In this document: in pieces, positions 47,789 to 52,774 of the stretch
Position numbering within the stretch: the first letter of the stretch is position 1
Layout: each line of letters opens with the position of its first letter
Source: Candidatus Omnitrophota bacterium
GTDB taxonomy: Bacteria > Omnitrophota > Gorgyraeia > Zapsychrales > Zapsychraceae
NCBI GenBank assembly: GCA_018062515.1
Contig: JAGOSC010000011.1
Location: 1 to 52,774 of the forward strand
Length of the DNA stretch: 52,774 nucleotides
Direction: 5' to 3'
Notes under the pieces: generated by a model
What the model was told of the DNA's origin: nothing
The model's input: only the letters and a program-made list of their open reading frames with translations
Databases searched by the model: none
Position numbers and translations under genes: made by a program

Positions 47789-50233
47789 ATGACTGATAAA
47801 GAGAAACCTAAAAAGAATCAAAATTACGACGCTGATAATATACAAATATTAGAAGGTATGGAGGCTGTTCGTAAAAGACCAGCCATGTATATCGGAGATA
47901 CGTTTACGCGCGGATTACATCATTTGGTTTATGAGGTCGTGGATAATTCCGTCGATGAGGCATTAGCTGGTTTTTGTACAGAAATTGAAGTGGTTATTCA
48001 CGAAGGTGATTCTGTATCAGTTACTGATAATGGCCGCGGTATTCCGGTTGATATTCACAAGACAGAGAAAAAACCTGCCGTCGAAGTCGTTTTAACCACA
48101 CTTCATGCGGGAGGAAAATTTGATCATGATTCCTATAAAGTTTCCGGCGGTCTGCACGGCGTCGGGGTAAGCTGTGTTAATGCTTTATCGACTTGGTTAG
48201 AGGTTGAAGTAAAACGCGATGGAAAAATTCATCATCAACGTTTTGAAAAAGGCGCGACGAAATCGAAGTTAACTGTCGTCGGAAAAACAAAAACAACCGG
48301 AACAAAAGTTACCTTTAAAGCGGATGAAACTATTTTTGTTCAAACCTCAAAATATTCTTATGATACGTTAGCTAAAAGATTGCGTGAGTTGGCGTTTTTA
48401 AATAGAGGGTTGAAGATAAAACTGATCGACGAGAGAGATGGAAAACAAAAAGAAAATGAGTTTGTTTTTGAGGGAGGCATTGTTTCATTTATTGAAGACT
48501 TGACGGAAAAAAAAGAAATCATTCATAAAAAAGTGGTTTATTTTCAAAAGGAAAAAGATAATATTCAAATCGAAGTGGCTTTGCAATATGATACTGGCTA
48601 TTCGGAAAATGTATTTACTTATGCTAATAATATTAATACTTCCGAAGGTGGAACGCATTTAAGTGGATTTCGATCAGCGTTGACACGCGCAGTTAATAAT
48701 TATGCCAAAGCGAAGAAATTACTCAAAGATAATATCAATATTGTTGGTGATGATACGCGAGAAGGTTTGACCGCGGTCATCAGCGTAAAAATACCTGATC
48801 CCCAATTTGAAGGACAGACCAAAACAAAATTGGGAAATTCAGAAGTCGAAGGTATTGTCGCGTCGACGACACTGGATGCATTGAGTGTATTCTTTGAAGA
48901 AAACCCTCCGATAGCTAATAAAATCATCGATAAAGTTATTACAGCTTCACGGGCTCGAGAAGCGGCGCGTAAAGCTCGCGAATTAACCCGTCGAAAAGGT
49001 GCTCTTGAGTCGGGCGGACTCCCCGGTAAATTGGCGGATTGTTCTGAACGTGATCCTTCTCTATGTGAAATATATTTAGTGGAAGGGGATTCGGCCGGCG
49101 GTTCAGCCAAACAAGGCCGTGACCGGACGTTTCAAGCTATACTTCCATTAAAAGGAAAGATATTAAACGTCGAGAAATCGAGTATAGATAAAATATTAAG
49201 TAATGAAGAAATTCGCACGATTATTACAGCTTTAGGTGCTGGTGTTGGAAGTGATTTTAATTTGGAAAATCTCCGGTATCATCGACTTATTATTATGTGT
49301 GACGCTGACGTCGACGGATCACACATTCGAACACTTCTTCTCACACTGCTTTATCGTCAAATGCGTCCTTTGATTGAAGCCGGCCATGTTTATATTGCTC
49401 AGCCTCCGTTATATAAAATTAAAAGAGGAAAGCGGGAAGAATATATTGAATCTGAAGAGGAGATGAGTGAACTTATTTTGGATATGGGAACAGAAGGTGT
49501 AAAATTCAATAAAATTAAGGGTTCAAAAAATTATAACAATGCGCAATTTAAAGACATATTAAATACGCTCGTCGATTTGGAAAGAATTATTGGGATTTTA
49601 AAACGAAAAGGTATTGATTTTGAGGCATATATCAAAAATTTAAATACAAAAACCGGAAAAATGCCCAAATATATTATAAAGATGCATACCGAAAATCATT
49701 ATTTAACCAGCGACGACGAATTAGCAAAATTGACCCAAGCTTCCGAAGATGTAAAATATCAGGAAATTTTTGAACATAACGATCTGGAGCTGATTGAAGA
49801 ACGATTATCTAAACATGAGCTGACCTCAATGGAATATGTCCGGCCAATTATCACAGAACCCTTGGAAGTCAATGTGAGCAAAAAGAAAACAGCAGCTCCA
49901 AAGACTGATAAACCTGTTTTACGGCCGCTTTTTTACATCGAGAATGATGATGATAAAAATGAATTTTATTCTTTGCAGGAAGTTTTGGAATATATCCGCG
50001 TACAGGCCAATAAAGGTATTTACATTCAGCGGTATAAAGGTCTTGGTGAAATGAATCCAACTCAACTTTGGGAAACAACCATGGATCCTAAAAAGAGAAC
50101 TATTTTAAAAGTAACGTTGGAAGACGTTGTTGAAGTTGATAAAACATTTACGATGCTGATGGGTGATGAAGTGGCGCCTCGTCGGGAATTCATTGAAGCG
50201 AATGCTCATGAAGTTAAAAATTTGGATATCTAA
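47789..50233 (+). CDS. gyrB: DNA gyrase subunit B
   Basis: 814 aa, the long form. The GHKL ATPase has EVVDNSVDEALAG, DNGRGIPV and GGLHGVGVSCVNALS within the first 130 residues. The transducer domain follows, then TOPRIM with EGDSAGGSAKQGRD near residue 431 and DADVDGSHI near 505. An insertion of about 150-170 residues (about 590-750) inside the TOPRIM region resembles that of E. coli GyrB (804 aa). It ends with the conserved YKGLGEMNPTQLWETTMDP segment. It introduces negative supercoils with GyrA, encoded 27 bp downstream. Confidence 0.98.
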   Translation: MTDKEKPKKNQNYDADNIQILEGMEAVRKRPAMYIGDTFTRGLHHLVYEVVDNSVDEALAGFCTEIEVVIHEGDSVSVTDNGRGIPVDIHKTEKKPAVEVVLTTLHAGGKFDHDSYKVSGGLHGVGVSCVNALSTWLEVEVKRDGKIHHQRFEKGATKSKLTVVGKTKTTGTKVTFKADETIFVQTSKYSYDTLAKRLRELAFLNRGLKIKLIDERDGKQKENEFVFEGGIVSFIEDLTEKKEIIHKKVVYFQKEKDNIQIEVALQYDTGYSENVFTYANNINTSEGGTHLSGFRSALTRAVNNYAKAKKLLKDNINIVGDDTREGLTAVISVKIPDPQFEGQTKTKLGNSEVEGIVASTTLDALSVFFEENPPIANKIIDKVITASRAREAARKARELTRRKGALESGGLPGKLADCSERDPSLCEIYLVEGDSAGGSAKQGRDRTFQAILPLKGKILNVEKSSIDKILSNEEIRTIITALGAGVGSDFNLENLRYHRLIIMCDADVDGSHIRTLLLTLLYRQMRPLIEAGHVYIAQPPLYKIKRGKREEYIESEEEMSELILDMGTEGVKFNKIKGSKNYNNAQFKDILNTLVDLERIIGILKRKGIDFEAYIKNLNTKTGKMPKYIIKMHTENHYLTSDDELAKLTQASEDVKYQEIFEHNDLELIEERLSKHELTSMEYVRPIITEPLEVNVSKKKTAAPKTDKPVLRPLFYIENDDDKNEFYSLQEVLEYIRVQANKGIYIQRYKGLGEMNPTQLWETTMDPKKRTILKVTLEDVVEVDKTFTMLMGDEVAPRREFIEANAHEVKNLDI

Positions 50234-50260
50234 GAATAGAAATCAAGAAAGGCATTACTA

Positions 50261-52711
50261 ATGCAAGATCCATCCATTCAGGAAAAAATAATTCCGGTTT
50301 ATATCGAAGATGAAATGAAGAAGTCTTATTTGGCTTATTCGATGAGCGTTATTGTCGGGCGTGCGCTGCCGGATGTGCGTGACGGTTTAAAGCCGGTCCA
50401 CCGAAGAATATTATACGCGATGTATGATGAAGGTTTATTGCCGAATAAGCGGTTTTCAAAATGTGCTGGTGTCGTCGGGGAAGTTTTGAAAAAATACCAC
50501 CCTCACGGTGATATGGCGGTTTATGATACGCTCGTGCGCATGGTGCAGGACTTTTCATTGCGTTATCCTTTAATCGAAGGACAAGGAAACTTTGGTTCCA
50601 TCGATGGAGATGCGGCTGCCGCTTACCGTTACACGGAAGCGAAGCTTGCACCGATTGCGATGGCCATGTTAGCGGATATTGATAAAAATACAGTTAATTT
50701 TGTACCAAATTTCGACGGTGAACACAAAGAACCGGAAATCCTTCCGGCGACTATTCCGAATTTGCTCGTCAATGGCTCCAGCGGTATTGCTGTCGGGATG
50801 GCGACTAACATGCCTCCGCATAATTTAGCTGAAGTGGTTGATGCGGCAGTAAAATTGATCGAAGATCCGGAAATCACCATCAAAGATTTGAGTAAAACGA
50901 TCAAAGGGCCGGATTTTCCGACGGGAGGAATCATTTGCGGCCGGGAAGGTATTAAAGACGCTTATGAGACTGGTCGGGGAAAAATCATTATACGTGCCAA
51001 AGCGCTGATTGAAAAACAGCAAGGAAAAAAAGATTCGATCATCGTTACGGAAATACCTTATCAAGTCAATAAATCAAATTTGATTCAAACCATCGCGGAT
51101 CTCGTCCAGAATAAGAAGATAGAAGGTATTACCGATATACGCGATGAGTCGGATAAAGACGGTATACGTATTGTCATCGAATTGCGGCGCGACGTCGAAC
51201 CGCAAATTATTCTTAATAGTTTGTATAAACATACACAACTGGAAACTACTTTTGGGATTATTAATCTTGCTTTAGTTAATAGCCGACCCAAGGTATTAAA
51301 TTTAAAAGAAATTTTAGTCCATTATGTGGATCATCGACGCATTATTATCCGTCGAAGGACGCAGTTTGATTTGGATCGGGCTTTAAAAAGAGCGCACATC
51401 CTCGAAGGATTACGAATTGCGATTGATAATATTAATGAAATTATCAAAACGATTCGAGAATCAAAAAGCACACAAGCTGCCAAAGTTAGTTTGATGGATA
51501 AGTTTGGTTTGTCCGAAATACAAGCTCAAGCTATTTTGGAAATGCAACTTCAGCGGTTAACCGCTTTAGAGCGCGATAAGATTGAAAATGAATATAAAGA
51601 ATTGCTGACGGACATCGATAATTATCGAGCCATTTTAGCGTCCGAGAAAAAAATCGACGGCATCATTAAAGATGAGCTTATTGAAGTAAAGAATAAATAT
51701 TCAAATGAACGAAGAACCGAAATCGCGGGCAAAGCTGAAGAAATTGAGATTGAAGATTTAATCACCGAAGAAGATATGGCGATTACAATTAGCAATACCG
51801 GATATATCAAACGACTCGCCGTTTCAACATATCGAAAACAAAAACGCGGTGGAAAAGGCGTATCGGCAATGTCCATGAGGGAAGAGGACTTTGTTAAACA
51901 ACTCTTTGTCGCTTCATCAAAAGATTATTTGCTGATATTTTCTAATCTTGGAATTGTGCGTTGGCTTAAAGTTTACGAAATTCCCGTCGCTGCGCGCACC
52001 GCCAAGGGTAAAAATATTGTTAATCTTTTATCCATGCAGAAAGATGAACAAATAAGTTCTATCGTCGCCGTTAAGAATTTCTCAGAAGAGTTTTCATTGG
52101 TGATGGCCACCGCCCAAGGAAATGTTAAGAAGACGAATTTATCTTTGTTCGGCAATCCGCGCAAAGGCGGAATCGTCGGTATTACATTAGATAAAGGCGA
52201 TGCATTGATTGGCACAGCGTTAAGCGGCGGAAAAAGTGAAATCATTTTGGCCACTCGCGAAGGTAAGGCGCTAAGATTTCCTGAGAAGAATATAAGAGAC
52301 TTAGGTCGCTCCGCTCGAGGGGTACGGGGCATAAGCTTGGCGAAGAATGATGAAGTCGTAAGCATGATTGTGTTTCCTCCAGATGTCGCTAAAACAGGCA
52401 GTACGCTTTTGTCTGTTACGCAAAAAGGTTTTGCCAAGAGATCAGATTTTAATGATTACCGTATTCAAACGCGCGGCGGTAAAGGTATTATTAATGTTAA
52501 AGTCACGGACAGAAACGGTCTTGTTGTCGGAGTTTTATCCGTCATGGAAGGCAATGAAATGATGGTGGTGACTAAAGAAGGGATGATTGTTCGCTGTTCT
52601 CCGGCGGAAGTCCGTCAAACCGGCCGAAGCGCGGTGGGTGTTAAGTTAATATCCCTTACTGGCCCAGATATTGTCACATCCATTGCAAATGTCGTTGTCA
52701 AAGATGAGTAA
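50261..52711 (+). CDS. gyrA: DNA gyrase subunit A
   Basis: 816 aa. The breakage-reunion domain has the catalytic tyrosine in AAAYRYTEAKL near residue 125 and the coiled-coil motif QAQAILEMQLQRLTALE near 422. The C-terminal beta-pinwheel includes the GyrA box KQKRGGKG near residue 528, the feature that separates GyrA from ParC. It is encoded directly after gyrB. Its stop is 18 bp before a promoter for the next gene beyond the window. Confidence 0.98.
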   Translation: MQDPSIQEKIIPVYIEDEMKKSYLAYSMSVIVGRALPDVRDGLKPVHRRILYAMYDEGLLPNKRFSKCAGVVGEVLKKYHPHGDMAVYDTLVRMVQDFSLRYPLIEGQGNFGSIDGDAAAAYRYTEAKLAPIAMAMLADIDKNTVNFVPNFDGEHKEPEILPATIPNLLVNGSSGIAVGMATNMPPHNLAEVVDAAVKLIEDPEITIKDLSKTIKGPDFPTGGIICGREGIKDAYETGRGKIIIRAKALIEKQQGKKDSIIVTEIPYQVNKSNLIQTIADLVQNKKIEGITDIRDESDKDGIRIVIELRRDVEPQIILNSLYKHTQLETTFGIINLALVNSRPKVLNLKEILVHYVDHRRIIIRRRTQFDLDRALKRAHILEGLRIAIDNINEIIKTIRESKSTQAAKVSLMDKFGLSEIQAQAILEMQLQRLTALERDKIENEYKELLTDIDNYRAILASEKKIDGIIKDELIEVKNKYSNERRTEIAGKAEEIEIEDLITEEDMAITISNTGYIKRLAVSTYRKQKRGGKGVSAMSMREEDFVKQLFVASSKDYLLIFSNLGIVRWLKVYEIPVAARTAKGKNIVNLLSMQKDEQISSIVAVKNFSEEFSLVMATAQGNVKKTNLSLFGNPRKGGIVGITLDKGDALIGTALSGGKSEIILATREGKALRFPEKNIRDLGRSARGVRGISLAKNDEVVSMIVFPPDVAKTGSTLLSVTQKGFAKRSDFNDYRIQTRGGKGIINVKVTDRNGLVVGVLSVMEGNEMMVVTKEGMIVRCSPAEVRQTGRSAVGVKLISLTGPDIVTSIANVVVKDE

Positions 52712-52729
52712 GCGGGTTTAATATTTTTC

Positions 52730-52757
52730 TTGACCCTCGAGAAATCTTTAATATAAT
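52730..52757 (+). promoter_or_regulatory. Promoter for the next plus-strand unit
   Basis: TTGACC (52730-52735), 16-nt spacer, TATAAT (52752-52757), just after gyrA and 17 bp before the window ends. What it drives lies outside. Confidence 0.6.
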
Positions 52758-52774
52758 AGGTCATTATTATTTAG

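Overview
The window is a chromosomal origin region from a Gram-negative-type bacterium of moderate to low G+C (about 40% by eye). RNase Y, a type III glutamine synthetase, a TM-plus-spermidine-synthase fusion, lipoprotein signal peptides and several pared-down tRNA synthetases would fit a Candidatus Omnitrophota/PVC-type genome. That placement is an inference from gene content and was not tested by any search. Gene orientation flips at rpmH/dnaA (about 44.4-44.9 kb). Left of it almost everything is on the minus strand and right of it everything is on the plus strand, so nearly all genes run with the replication fork. Only one small gene (24761-25261) opposes it.

Layout from left to right. 1-2372: a glycine-rich secreted protein (cut by the window edge) and a membrane-bound spermidine-synthase-like protein. 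2451-6850: glpK-glpD glycerol catabolism, a Gln-rich exported protein and a TPR lipoprotein. 6913-19625: a nitrogen/glutamine block with gltD, gltB (interrupted by one in-frame TAA), a small Fis/NtrC-type regulator, glutamine-dependent NAD synthetase, a class I glutamine amidotransferase, type III glutamine synthetase (glnN) and a GAF-GAF-ANTAR antiterminator. 19631-23983: thiolase-like protein, a BioD-like/DRTGG P-loop protein and sucD-sucC. 24070-30193: peptidoglycan-binding lipoprotein, the opposing gene, gltX, a PilZ protein, ymdB, rny and 5-formyl-THF cyclo-ligase, followed by a probable 6S RNA in the same ssrS-ygfA linkage seen in E. coli. 30571-37241: the classical thrS-infC-rpmI-rplT-pheS-pheT run and a DUF2059 protein. 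37261-37579: three tRNAs (Val-GAC, Leu-TAA, Cys-GCA). 37619-44378: coaC, rpoZ, gmk, yicC, ndk, parB, parA, parS, a Jag_N-only protein, yidC and rpmH. 44379-52711: oriC candidate, dnaA, dnaN, dciA-like, gyrB, gyrA, then the promoter of the next unit.

The strongest regulatory finding is in front of glnN. A near-consensus promoter (TTGACA-N17-TATACT) drives a leader with two hairpins whose six-base loops (AAGGGC and ATTGAA) carry A at position 1 and G at position 4. The second hairpin overlaps the 5' arm of an intrinsic terminator lying just before the glnN ribosome binding site. The gene immediately upstream encodes a GAF-GAF-ANTAR protein, and ANTAR domains bind exactly this dual-hexaloop RNA. 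The locus therefore reads as a self-contained transcription antitermination switch for glutamine synthesis, next to several glutamine-consuming enzymes. Other notable points are the nonsense codon in gltB, domain loss in ThrRS, PheT and GluRS, a thiolase missing two catalytic residues, an AUU start for infC, a Jag protein reduced to its N-terminal domain, and an enriched heptamer CTCGACG/CGTCGAG.
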